Shown in pieces: positions 14,301 through 21,850 of a DNA stretch of 28,789 nt (positions within the stretch are counted from its first letter, which is position 1; every line of letters starts with the position of its first letter). The DNA lies in IMG/VR virus record IMGVR_UViG_3300025646_006412, positions 1 through 28,789 of that record; one strand, written 5' to 3'. The translations under genes and the position numbers were made by a program. The notes beneath the pieces are model-generated. The model was not told the origin of the DNA. It made no database searches and saw only the letters and a program-made list of their open reading frames with translations. Origin of the DNA: a virus.

Positions 14301-15416
14301 ATGACCGAAGAACTAAAAAAAGTAAAAGAAGAGGCAAGTAAGTATTACAACTATGAACAGGCTGTTAAGCTTATGCTTAACTCTATTTATGGTGCATTTG
14401 GTAATCCTTACTTCTATTTCTTTAATGTTGATATTGCAGAAACTATTACCTTGCAAGGTAAGGATGCAATTCTCTATACTGAGATTTTAATTAACAAATA
14501 CTTTAAAGAGTTTTGGCATAAAGATCTAGATGCTCATAATCAGTTAGGCATACAGGTAACAGGTAAAATTGAAAACCCTGTAGGAATTTATATTGATACA
14601 GATTCAATTTATGTTAAGTTTGATGAGGTCATTAAAAAGTCTACTTGGCAAGGCAGCGAAAAAGAGTTTATACTTAAGATATATAAAGTAAGATTAGCAG
14701 ATTATATTGAAAAGATCTTACAAAAATATGCAGATGATAATAATGCAGAAAACTTTTTAAGCTTTGAATTGGAGAGTATTGCAAAGAATGCAATATGGCT
14801 CGCCAAGAAAAAGTATATGCAGAATATTGTTTGGAAAGATCCTAATATTCATTATGATGAACTATCTAAAATTAGTGCAAAAGGATTTGAAATTATTCAA
14901 TCGTCAACTCCAGTTTTTGCCAGAGAAAAACTGAAAGATCTATTAACATATATCTTTTCGGTTGATCAATTAGATATGAAAGAATTTGCTAACTTACTTA
15001 AAGATATTAAAAGACAATTCAGATTGGCTAACACAGATCAAATAAGTTTTTCTAAAAAGGTTAACAATTACCAAAAGTACATTGTTAATGATTATGATCA
15101 ATTTGAGATTGGTTTAAAATGCCCTATTGGAGTAAGGTCTGCCGGTTATCATAATTATCTTTTAAACAATTCAGGCCTTAAGGGTAAATATCAACCACTA
15201 GGTAACGGAGAAAAATTAAAAATGTATTTCTCTGTAGATAAATCATGTGATGTATTCGCATATGCTCCTGGTGAATATCCTTATGAATTTGCACCTGATG
15301 TAGATTACGACAGACAATTTGAAAAAACAATATTAGATCCAATTAACCGAGTCGTAACGGCAATGGGGTTTAAGGCATTTAATCGTAACTTAATTTATAC
15401 TACGAGCCTTTTTTAA
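14301..15416 (+). CDS. 43B: Family B DNA polymerase, C-terminal half (split T4 gp43)
   Basis: The 371 residues correspond to the fingers-to-thumb part of T4/RB69 gp43. Motif B is AVKLMLNSIYGAFGN (about 21-35) with Lys23 and Tyr30-Gly31. Motif C is GIYIDTDSIYV with the catalytic DTDS at 99-102, and the KKKY-type motif is LAKKKYM (167-173). A thumb-like domain and a C-terminal TTSLF, resembling gp43 clamp-binding tails, complete it. The exonuclease domain, motif A (DxxSLYP) and the first palm part are missing. The upstream frame is closed by a stop at 14295-14297, and ATG 14301 begins inside the fingers helix pair. This is therefore a separately encoded subunit, not a truncation at the window edge; the partner must be elsewhere in the genome. 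Confidence 0.88.
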   Translation: MTEELKKVKEEASKYYNYEQAVKLMLNSIYGAFGNPYFYFFNVDIAETITLQGKDAILYTEILINKYFKEFWHKDLDAHNQLGIQVTGKIENPVGIYIDTDSIYVKFDEVIKKSTWQGSEKEFILKIYKVRLADYIEKILQKYADDNNAENFLSFELESIAKNAIWLAKKKYMQNIVWKDPNIHYDELSKISAKGFEIIQSSTPVFAREKLKDLLTYIFSVDQLDMKEFANLLKDIKRQFRLANTDQISFSKKVNNYQKYIVNDYDQFEIGLKCPIGVRSAGYHNYLLNNSGLKGKYQPLGNGEKLKMYFSVDKSCDVFAYAPGEYPYEFAPDVDYDRQFEKTILDPINRVVTAMGFKAFNRNLIYTTSLF

Positions 15417-15428
15417 AATAAAAATGAT

Positions 15429-16604
15429 ATGAACGACAAAAGAACATTTAGAATCCATGTATTAGGTTTACCTCATACAAAAACAACAAAGGACTTTACT
15501 GCTTGCGCTTACACGCAAAAAGTATGGAAGTTTTGTAAAATGATGAAAGGCCGTGGCCATTACATTATGCACTATGGTCATGAAGATTCCAATCCTGCTG
15601 CTGATGAAAATGTTACAGTAATTACAAATGAGGTTTGGGAAAAGGTCTATGGATCTCATGATTATAAGACTCATTTGTTTAAGTATGATACACAAGATGA
15701 AGCATACCAAACATTTTATAAAAATGCAATTGAAGAAATTGGAAAAAGAAAACAGAAAGGTGATATCATTCTTCCATTCTGGGGTTCAGGTGTAAGACCT
15801 ATCTGCGATGCTCACGGTGACCTTTGTATCATTGAGCCTGGTATTGGTTATGCAGGTGGTATGTGGTCAGTTTTTAAAATCTTTGAATCCTATGCAATAT
15901 ACCATGCATATTGTGGATTAGGTAATGTTAGTATGTGTAATCAGAGCTGGTTTGATCAGGTGATTCCTAACTATTTTGACCTAGATGAATTTGAATACAG
16001 CCATGAAAAAGAAGACTACTTCTTATATGTAGGTAGAGTATATGATGGTAAAGGTGTTAATATTGCAATTCAAGCAACTCAAGCCATTGGAGCTAAATTA
16101 AAAATAGCAGGACAAATTGGAGATGAATTTTATGAAAAGAATCCATGGCCTGATCATGTTGAATTTGTAGGTTATGTAGGCTCTGAAGAAAGAAAGGCAT
16201 TAATGAAAGGTGCTATCGCATCGTTCTTACCTTCTATGTATGTTGAACCTTTTGGCGGAGTTCAAATTGAAAATCTATTATGTGGTACTCCAACCATTAC
16301 AACTGATTGGGGTGCCTTTGCCGAAAATAATATACAAGGTGTTACTGGTTATCGTTGCCGTACTTTTGAAGACTTCGTTAAAGCCGCTCATGACTGTCGC
16401 GCTGGAAAAATTAGACCAATCGACTGTAGAAATCATGGAGAAAACTTTTCATTAGAGGCAATTGCACCAAAATATGAAAAATACTTTGCACAAGCTGCAA
16501 ACGTTACCCAAGCAAAAGGTTTCTATACAATCGAGGATCCTACTTTATATTCCGATGAATGGTTAAACACTCATAAGGATTTTGTATTTACTAAAAAAAA
16601 CTAA
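15429..16604 (+). CDS. GT4-like (GT-B) glycosyltransferase, possibly first half of a frameshift fusion
   Basis: A complete GT-B glycosyltransferase is visible: an acceptor half with IHVLGLPHT and a helix-rich middle, then the donor half starting DYFLYVGRVYDGKGVNIAIQA (about 196-216). The nucleotide-sugar motif of GT4 is at Glu273-x7-Glu281 in VEPFGGVQIENLLCGTP, followed by TDWGAFAENN. Length is 391 residues. It ends with Thr-Lys-Lys-Asn and TAA, where the codons form the slippery heptamer A AAA AAC (16595-16601). A -1 shift there enters the next open frame and would make a 689-residue two-domain protein. The start ATG follows an A-rich leader with TAAAATAAAAATGAT. The mature domain is full-length without the fusion. 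Confidence 0.82.
   Translation: MNDKRTFRIHVLGLPHTKTTKDFTACAYTQKVWKFCKMMKGRGHYIMHYGHEDSNPAADENVTVITNEVWEKVYGSHDYKTHLFKYDTQDEAYQTFYKNAIEEIGKRKQKGDIILPFWGSGVRPICDAHGDLCIIEPGIGYAGGMWSVFKIFESYAIYHAYCGLGNVSMCNQSWFDQVIPNYFDLDEFEYSHEKEDYFLYVGRVYDGKGVNIAIQATQAIGAKLKIAGQIGDEFYEKNPWPDHVEFVGYVGSEERKALMKGAIASFLPSMYVEPFGGVQIENLLCGTPTITTDWGAFAENNIQGVTGYRCRTFEDFVKAAHDCRAGKIRPIDCRNHGENFSLEAIAPKYEKYFAQAANVTQAKGFYTIEDPTLYSDEWLNTHKDFVFTKKN
16595..16601 (+). other. -1 frameshift slippery heptamer A AAA AAC
   Basis: The zero-frame codons ACT AAA AAA AAC TAA end the GT4-like gene. The in-phase heptamer A AAA AAC is a classical X XXY YYZ -1 slip site, immediately followed by the stop. After a -1 shift the frame is open for another 298 codons to 17497. 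A weak six-pair stem (CAACCT 16617-16622 with AGGTTG 16633-16638) lies downstream, further away than usual. The eight-A run also allows transcriptional slippage. Confidence 0.6.
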
Positions 16605-17497
16605 AGCCTAGAATAGCAACCTATAATGAATCAGGTTGGGCAATAGGTAGAATTCATACTGGGTTAGATCAATTTTTAAATGATGAATACGAATTTGTTC
16701 ATTATGATTGGTCTAACCCAGATCATGTTAAAGAGCTATGGACTGATGGAGGTTGGAAAAACTTTGATATCTTATTAGGAAATGGGACTTTGTCTAACAT
16801 AGGAGGTTTACCACCAGAAGCATATGAAAAAATGGTATGTGCTATTTGGTCAATGCCACGGTTAAGTAATCACTTCAGAGAAACTATAATGCCAGATGAA
16901 AGAATATCATGGGCATGTACAGGTATTGATTTAGAACAATATCTAAGAGAAGAATACCAAATATCAGCATCACATGTGGTTGCAGGTGTTAGTCCTAACG
17001 ATTTTTATCCTACTAGAAAAATTACTAAAATTAAGAACGTTGGTTTAAATGGCATCCCATTTGTTAATTCAGGCTGGGATGAAATTAAAAGACCAGAAAT
17101 GCTAGTTGACATTGCTAATGGCATTGGGGGAGAGCCAATATTTATACATGGAAAGGATCTCTCTGAAGCAAATACTATGTATAATGATATTGATATGTAT
17201 ATTTGTACTAGTACAAATGACAGAGGACCTTATGGTATAGCCGAAGCTGCATTCTGTAAAATACCGGTTATTTCAACTAACACCGGGTTTGCATTACAAT
17301 TTAAAAGTATAAAAACATTTAATACAGCAGAAGAAGCAATTGAAATTATCAATGAATTAAATTCATCGGAAGAAAAATTAGAAAAGTATATTGACGAAGT
17401 ATATGAAGAAATAACACAGGCTCTGAATTGGGAACATGTAGTTAACACCTATTGGAAACCCATATTCGAGAAAAAATTGGCATTAAACAAACCTTAA
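16595..17497 (+). CDS. Second glycosyltransferase (GT-B/GT4-like) domain, open frame without a canonical start at its true N-terminus
   Basis: The frame is open from 16595 (in-frame stop at 16592-16594). Before the first usable start codon, TTG 16790, it already encodes protein-like sequence: PRIATYNESGWAIGRIHTGL, then FVHYDWSNPD and FDILLGNGT, a typical first Rossmann strand region of a GT-B enzyme. The C-terminal half has the GT4 donor motif in DRGPYGIAEAAFCKIPVISTNTGF. There is no ATG, GTG or TTG upstream of 16790, and starting at 16790 would delete about 65 residues of the fold. Translation therefore probably arises by a -1 shift from the preceding glycosyltransferase. A non-canonical start (for example ATA 16613) or a homopolymer sequencing error are the alternatives. 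UvsX follows after 27 nt. Confidence 0.75.
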   Translation, partial: KKLKPRIATYNESGWAIGRIHTGLDQFLNDEYEFVHYDWSNPDHVKELWTDGGWKNFDILLGNGTLSNIGGLPPEAYEKMVCAIWSMPRLSNHFRETIMPDERISWACTGIDLEQYLREEYQISASHVVAGVSPNDFYPTRKITKIKNVGLNGIPFVNSGWDEIKRPEMLVDIANGIGGEPIFIHGKDLSEANTMYNDIDMYICTSTNDRGPYGIAEAAFCKIPVISTNTGFALQFKSIKTFNTAEEAIEIINELNSSEEKLEKYIDEVYEEITQALNWEHVVNTYWKPIFEKKLALNKP

Positions 17498-17524
17498 AAA
17501 TTACATATAAAAATAAAATCAAAT

Positions 17525-18724
17525 ATGGCAAAAGAGTTTTCATTCGCAGACTTAAACAAAGAAATGGCAAAACACTCCACGTACGGAGATACCTTGGACA
17601 AGTCTACAGTATCAGAGATTGATCATTTTATCCCAACGGGTAATTTTAATCTTAATGCATGTTTAACAGGATCTTTTAAAGGTGGTTATCCAAATAACCG
17701 AGCAGTTGCATTAGCCGGGCCATCCGGTACAGGAAAAACTTTCCTTCTTCTTAATTCAATTAAACAGGCACAAGATATGGGATATAGTATTGTATTCTAT
17801 GATTCCGAAAATGCCGTTGATAGAGAACTGGTAGAAAAGTTTGGAATTGATTCAACTCGGTTTAGATATGAACCTTGTAATACTGTTCAAGAATTTCGTA
17901 GCTCGGTAACTGCATTAACTGATCTTTTAATTGATCAAAAAAGTAAAGGGGTTGAATTACCTAAGATATTAATCGCCCTTGATTCTGCCGGTAACCTTGC
18001 AACACAAAAAGAAATTGATGATGCTAAAAGTGGATCTGATAAAGCAGATATGACTCGCGCTAAATTGTTAAAATCAACATTCCGTATTCTTATGACTAAG
18101 TTAGGTATCTGTAAGATTCCTTTCTTATTTACAAATCATACATACCAAACACAAGACCTATTCTCAAAACAGGTTGGTGGAGGTGGTACCGGTCCTGAAT
18201 ATGCTGCGTCTATTATTCTTTTCTTAGGTAAAGCAAAACTAAAAGAAGGAACGGAACAGACAGGAATCGTTGTAACTGCAAAACCAAATAAAAACCGATT
18301 TGCTAAACCTCTTCCAATTAAATTCCATATTTCTTTTAACAAAGGTATGAATCCTTATATTGGTTTAGAGGAATATATTAGCTGGGATAATTGTGGTATT
18401 GAAAGAGGAAGGTTTATTACAGAGTCTGCATATGAAAAGTTAACCGATGCAGGAAAGGCTGAATGCCGCCAACATATCTATAACAGAGATGGTAATGATG
18501 TTACTGTTTATTTCCAACCTGCTGCAACTGCACGTAAGCTCTGTGTAGCCCATCTTAATGATACTGTTGAGCTTAATGAATTATTTACACCTAAGGTAAT
18601 TACACAAGAAGTTTTAGATAGATTAGAACCTATTGTAAATGAAAAATTCAAATATGGTACCGATGATTTGGATTTAGGGGATCTATCTGAAATGCTTGAA
18701 GCCGATGTTAGCGAAAACGCTTAA
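17525..18724 (+). CDS. uvsX: UvsX recombinase (RecA/Rad51-like)
   Basis: This 399-residue protein (T4 UvsX is about 390) catalyses strand pairing and exchange in recombination-dependent replication and repair. The Walker A motif is GPSGTGKT at 65-72, followed by the helix FLLLNSIKQAQ; the catalytic glutamate region is YDSENAVDRELV; Walker B is ILIALDSAGNL. The FTNHTYQ strand and a glycine-rich DNA-binding loop KQVGGGGTGPEYAAS are present, as in T4-type UvsX. The C-terminal acidic tail (DDLDLGDLSEMLEADVSE) also fits. The ATG is preceded by CATATAAAAATAAAATC, an A-rich leader that may include a promoter-like box. The next gene overlaps its end. Confidence 0.93.
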   Translation: MAKEFSFADLNKEMAKHSTYGDTLDKSTVSEIDHFIPTGNFNLNACLTGSFKGGYPNNRAVALAGPSGTGKTFLLLNSIKQAQDMGYSIVFYDSENAVDRELVEKFGIDSTRFRYEPCNTVQEFRSSVTALTDLLIDQKSKGVELPKILIALDSAGNLATQKEIDDAKSGSDKADMTRAKLLKSTFRILMTKLGICKIPFLFTNHTYQTQDLFSKQVGGGGTGPEYAASIILFLGKAKLKEGTEQTGIVVTAKPNKNRFAKPLPIKFHISFNKGMNPYIGLEEYISWDNCGIERGRFITESAYEKLTDAGKAECRQHIYNRDGNDVTVYFQPAATARKLCVAHLNDTVELNELFTPKVITQEVLDRLEPIVNEKFKYGTDDLDLGDLSEMLEADVSENA

Positions 18725-19004
18725 TACCCCAAAGCTTAAGGTAAAATATGTATTAGGTAACCATGCGATGGTACCAGGTTACCCTGATGCAGAAGATATT
18801 ATCTTTGAACTTATTAGAGATTATTGCGGTAAAGTAGCAAAGGATATTAAGTTTACAAATGTTTCCTTACAAAAGAAATACAGTTTAACCGAAGATAAGA
18901 CATCAGCCATTATAGAAAAATTAATGGCTGATGGTATTTTAGAGGTATCCTTACAAAATTCTGCGTATACCACATATGAAGTTATTCGTAATCCTTATGA
19001 ATAA
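18705..19004 (+). CDS. Small winged-helix-like protein downstream of uvsX
   Basis: ATG 18705, inside the end of uvsX, gives a 99-residue protein; a TTG nine bases upstream would add three residues. The middle is predicted helical (DAEDIIFELIRDYCGKVAKD) and is followed by a helix-turn-helix-like stretch (NVSLQKKYSLTEDKTSAIIEKLMADGILEV) with a short beta-wing-like end (NSAYTTYEVI). That layout resembles small winged-helix DNA-binding proteins. In T4 the place between uvsX and gene 41 is held by gene 40, but no similarity to gp40 is evident. It may act in replication or recombination by position; function is unknown. Confidence 0.6.
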   Translation: MLAKTLNTPKLKVKYVLGNHAMVPGYPDAEDIIFELIRDYCGKVAKDIKFTNVSLQKKYSLTEDKTSAIIEKLMADGILEVSLQNSAYTTYEVIRNPYE

Positions 19005-19038
19005 ACTAAATATAGATTTATGCATAAAAAAATAAAAT

Positions 19039-20325
19039 ATGAATTCCAGTATTGATCACGAAAAAATATTCTTTAACTACTTCTTAAAGAAGCCAAGTTA
19101 CTTAAAGAGTGTTCGCCCTGGGTTCTTTTCAAATAATGACTTAGATCATGTTGCTAAATTAGCAAAAGATTTTTATGTTAAGTTTGGCGAGAGTCCTTCC
19201 AAAGAACAAATGAAGGCTTTGGTTAAAGATGATCCTAATGAAATACCTGGTGATATAGTTTCTTCTGTTTATGATGTTAATATCGCAGAGTATGATCCGG
19301 ATTGGTTAAAGAGAACTGGTGAAGCCTGGGTTAAATGGAAACATTTTGATAAGCAATTAGTTAAGACTATCGAATTTGTTAAAACCCAAGATGTTTCACC
19401 AGAAAATGTTGCCGATGTAGTACAGAGAGCAATCGGTATGATCTCTACTGAAGGATCACTTAATTTTGATACTGATGTAGGTTTAGACTTCTTTAATCCT
19501 GAACACCACATTCAGAGAAAAACTAAAAAGCTTGAAACAGGATGGAATTTTATTGATAATGTATCAGGCGGAGGTTATGATCCTAAAGCACTTGTAATTT
19601 ATGCAGGTGAACAAAACGTAGGTAAATCTATTTGGTTAGCTAATGATGCATCTAACTTTGTTAGAATGGGTCATAATGTGGTTTTCATCACTGCTGAAAT
19701 GTCTGCACAGAAGGTACTTAAAAGAATTGGTTCTAATCTTCTTGATATCTCAATGATGGAATATGACGAGAAATCAGCCAACAGAGATTTTGTAAAAAGA
19801 AAACTCGAAAGAATTTCAAGAGGGTTACTTCCACCAGGCAAACTTTTCGTAAAGGAATTTCCAACTTCACAAGGTACTGTTCTTGATATTGAAGCATATC
19901 TTAAAGACCTTGAAGAAACGCAAGATCATAAAGTTAATGTACTTGTAGTTGACTATATAAATATTTTAGCCAATTATAGAAATCCTAATACTGAAAATAC
20001 ATATATGAAGATTAAGCAAATTGCCGAAGATCTTCGTGCTCTCGCCGTAAAACGCGATATGCTCGTAATTTCTGCTACACAAATTAACCGTGGTGCCTGG
20101 GATTCAACTGAAATTAAAATGGAAAACATTGCTGAATCCGCAGGTCTTGCTCACACCGCTGATGTTATGTATGCAATTATTCAAGATGCTATGATGCATG
20201 CCAATCGTGAGTATTGGTTAAAAGTACTAAAAATTAGAGATGGTCAAGGTAAAGGATCAAGGTGTAGATTTATGATTGATTATGATCACATGAGAATTAC
20301 CGAAACCGACGACATTACACATTAA
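19039..20325 (+). CDS. 41: Replicative DNA helicase (T4 gp41-like, DnaB superfamily)
   Basis: The protein is 428 residues. The N-terminal domain (about 1-150) is helical as in gp41/DnaB. The RecA-like motor follows: KKLETGWNFIDNVSGGGY leads to the Walker A GEQNVGKS at 190-197, then VVFITAEMSAQKVLKRI (H1a), Walker B VLVVDYINIL, and ISATQINRGAWDS (H3) with ENIAESAGLAHTADVMYAI (H4). It would unwind the fork as a hexamer on the lagging strand. A cell-type loader or fused primase domain is absent. It lies in the same order as in T4 (uvsX, small gene, 41). The start follows a leader reading AAAAAAATAAAAT. Confidence 0.92.
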   Translation: MNSSIDHEKIFFNYFLKKPSYLKSVRPGFFSNNDLDHVAKLAKDFYVKFGESPSKEQMKALVKDDPNEIPGDIVSSVYDVNIAEYDPDWLKRTGEAWVKWKHFDKQLVKTIEFVKTQDVSPENVADVVQRAIGMISTEGSLNFDTDVGLDFFNPEHHIQRKTKKLETGWNFIDNVSGGGYDPKALVIYAGEQNVGKSIWLANDASNFVRMGHNVVFITAEMSAQKVLKRIGSNLLDISMMEYDEKSANRDFVKRKLERISRGLLPPGKLFVKEFPTSQGTVLDIEAYLKDLEETQDHKVNVLVVDYINILANYRNPNTENTYMKIKQIAEDLRALAVKRDMLVISATQINRGAWDSTEIKMENIAESAGLAHTADVMYAIIQDAMMHANREYWLKVLKIRDGQGKGSRCRFMIDYDHMRITETDDITH

Positions 20326-20327
20326 TT

Positions 20328-20762
20328 ATGCAAGAAGATAAAATATTTAACAATTCATACGGAGACTATGATCCGTCTGAAAGCAAAATATCATTTACAG
20401 TATCTCCAACATACGGTGATGATATGGATCCTGATGATAAAATGCATTATGAATTGTTATTCAAAAAAGTTGATTCATTAATAAAGGGTAGTAACTTTGA
20501 ACACCTAAATGAAGTTACAACAGATGGAGTTATTAAGAAATTAAATAAGGTACAAATTAATAAGGTGTATTCTCATATTATTGAACATTTAGGAACTGCT
20601 TATACTAGGATTGATTTATTTGCTGTAATTTCAGATTACTTTGATGTATTTCCAAATAAGTTCTATAACTCCTTATCCAATAAATTTAAGGATGAACTAA
20701 TTAAAGAATTGGATGATAAGTACAATATCTTAGAGAAACGCAAAATTCGTAAACTTTTCTAA
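20328..20762 (+). CDS. Hypothetical protein, possible gp33-like late transcription co-activator
   Basis: The 144-residue protein has an acidic, probably disordered N-terminus (about 1-40) and a helical C-terminal domain (VQINKVYSHIIEHLG, then TRIDLFAVISDYF, then NSLSNKFKDELIKELDDKY), ending KRKIRKLF. The spacing of hydrophobic residues in the last two helices resembles T4 gp33, the co-activator that bridges RNA polymerase and the gp45 clamp. The hydrophobic C-terminal LF would serve like the clamp-binding tail. This is pattern-level similarity only. It sits two bases after the helicase and two bases before gene 47. If not gp33, it is an unassigned conserved-looking replication-cluster protein. 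Confidence 0.7.
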   Translation: MQEDKIFNNSYGDYDPSESKISFTVSPTYGDDMDPDDKMHYELLFKKVDSLIKGSNFEHLNEVTTDGVIKKLNKVQINKVYSHIIEHLGTAYTRIDLFAVISDYFDVFPNKFYNSLSNKFKDELIKELDDKYNILEKRKIRKLF

Positions 20763-20764
20763 AA

Positions 20765-21850
20765 ATGGCTAGAGTATGGATGGTAAGTGATTCTCACCTT
20801 GGGTGTAGATCAAATTCAGTTTTATGGCTAAACATTATTGAAGATTATTTCTTTAATTTCTTTATTCCTCTTGCTAAGAAAGAGTATAAAAAGGGTGATG
20901 TTCTTTTTCACTTAGGTGATGTATTTGATAATCGTCAAAGCTTAAATCTTGCTGCACAGGATTTAGGCATTCGTGTTTTTGAGGAACTTTCTAAAATCTT
21001 TCCAGAGATTCATGTTATTGTAGGAAATCATGATATTATGAGAAAGAATTCAAATGACATTTCATCTGTTGACTGTATTAAGTATATCCCTAATGTTACT
21101 GTACATAAAGAACCTAAGGTATTAGAGTATGACGGAACTAAATGTTTACTTATGCCATGGCGTAGAGATGCTGCTCATGAAAAAGAAACATTAGGTAAGA
21201 TTAAAGGAAAGATAGATTATATGTTCTGTCATACCGAAACCCAAGGTGTACAAACGAGTCCTAGTACTCGCCACCTACATGAAGGCGGTAATGACTTAAA
21301 TACATTTAAACGATTTAAAAGAGTTTATTCTGGTCATATTCATTATCGTCAAGAAAAGGAAAACTTTGTTCTTGTAGGCAATCCTTATCAAATGACAAGA
21401 TCAGATAGAGGAAACCAAAAAGGCATCTACATACTAGATTTAAATAGTGGAGACCACCAGTTTATCCAGAATGAGAGATCACCAATCTTTATACGGTATT
21501 ATATTAATGATATATTAGAGAGGCGTATGGAGGATATATTAAAGGAAATTGAAGGAAATTTTGTAGATATTTTTATTCCATCAAATGTTTTAGGAAAATA
21601 TAATATCAATAAGTTTATGGATTTTCTTGATGGCCATGCTAAGAAACTTGAGCCAAGAATATATGATGAAGAGAACCCGGTAGATTTTGAAGATGAGCAA
21701 ACATCCGATTTTAGTGGAGAACTAAATCTTATGAATATTGCTGCTGAGTATATTGAAGGACTTAACTATGATGCTGATTTAAAAGAAAGATTAGTCAAAT
21801 CAGTATTGGAATTATATAAGCAAACGATAACCCCAACATATGAGGATTAA
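20765..21850 (+). CDS. 47: Recombination nuclease subunit gp47 (SbcD/Mre11-like)
   Basis: Metallophosphoesterase motifs occur in order: DSHLG (9-13), FHLGDVFDNRQ (about 48-58), VGNHDIMR, CHTE, and SGHIHYRQ followed by GNPYQMTRSD. These are the two-metal ligands of the Mre11/SbcD/gp47 nuclease. Length, 361 residues, fits T4 gp47 (about 340). With gp46, encoded by the overlapping next gene, it forms the end-resecting complex needed for recombination-primed replication and host DNA degradation. The 3' end overlaps the gp46 gene by 11 bases, which suggests coupled synthesis. The start is two bases after the preceding stop. Confidence 0.93.
   Translation: MARVWMVSDSHLGCRSNSVLWLNIIEDYFFNFFIPLAKKEYKKGDVLFHLGDVFDNRQSLNLAAQDLGIRVFEELSKIFPEIHVIVGNHDIMRKNSNDISSVDCIKYIPNVTVHKEPKVLEYDGTKCLLMPWRRDAAHEKETLGKIKGKIDYMFCHTETQGVQTSPSTRHLHEGGNDLNTFKRFKRVYSGHIHYRQEKENFVLVGNPYQMTRSDRGNQKGIYILDLNSGDHQFIQNERSPIFIRYYINDILERRMEDILKEIEGNFVDIFIPSNVLGKYNINKFMDFLDGHAKKLEPRIYDEENPVDFEDEQTSDFSGELNLMNIAAEYIEGLNYDADLKERLVKSVLELYKQTITPTYED

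Noticed and set aside
16790-17497. TTG 16790 as the true start of the second glycosyltransferase
   Set aside because: About 65 upstream in-frame residues read as the expected first strands of a GT-B fold, so this start would cut the domain; it is kept only as an alternative.
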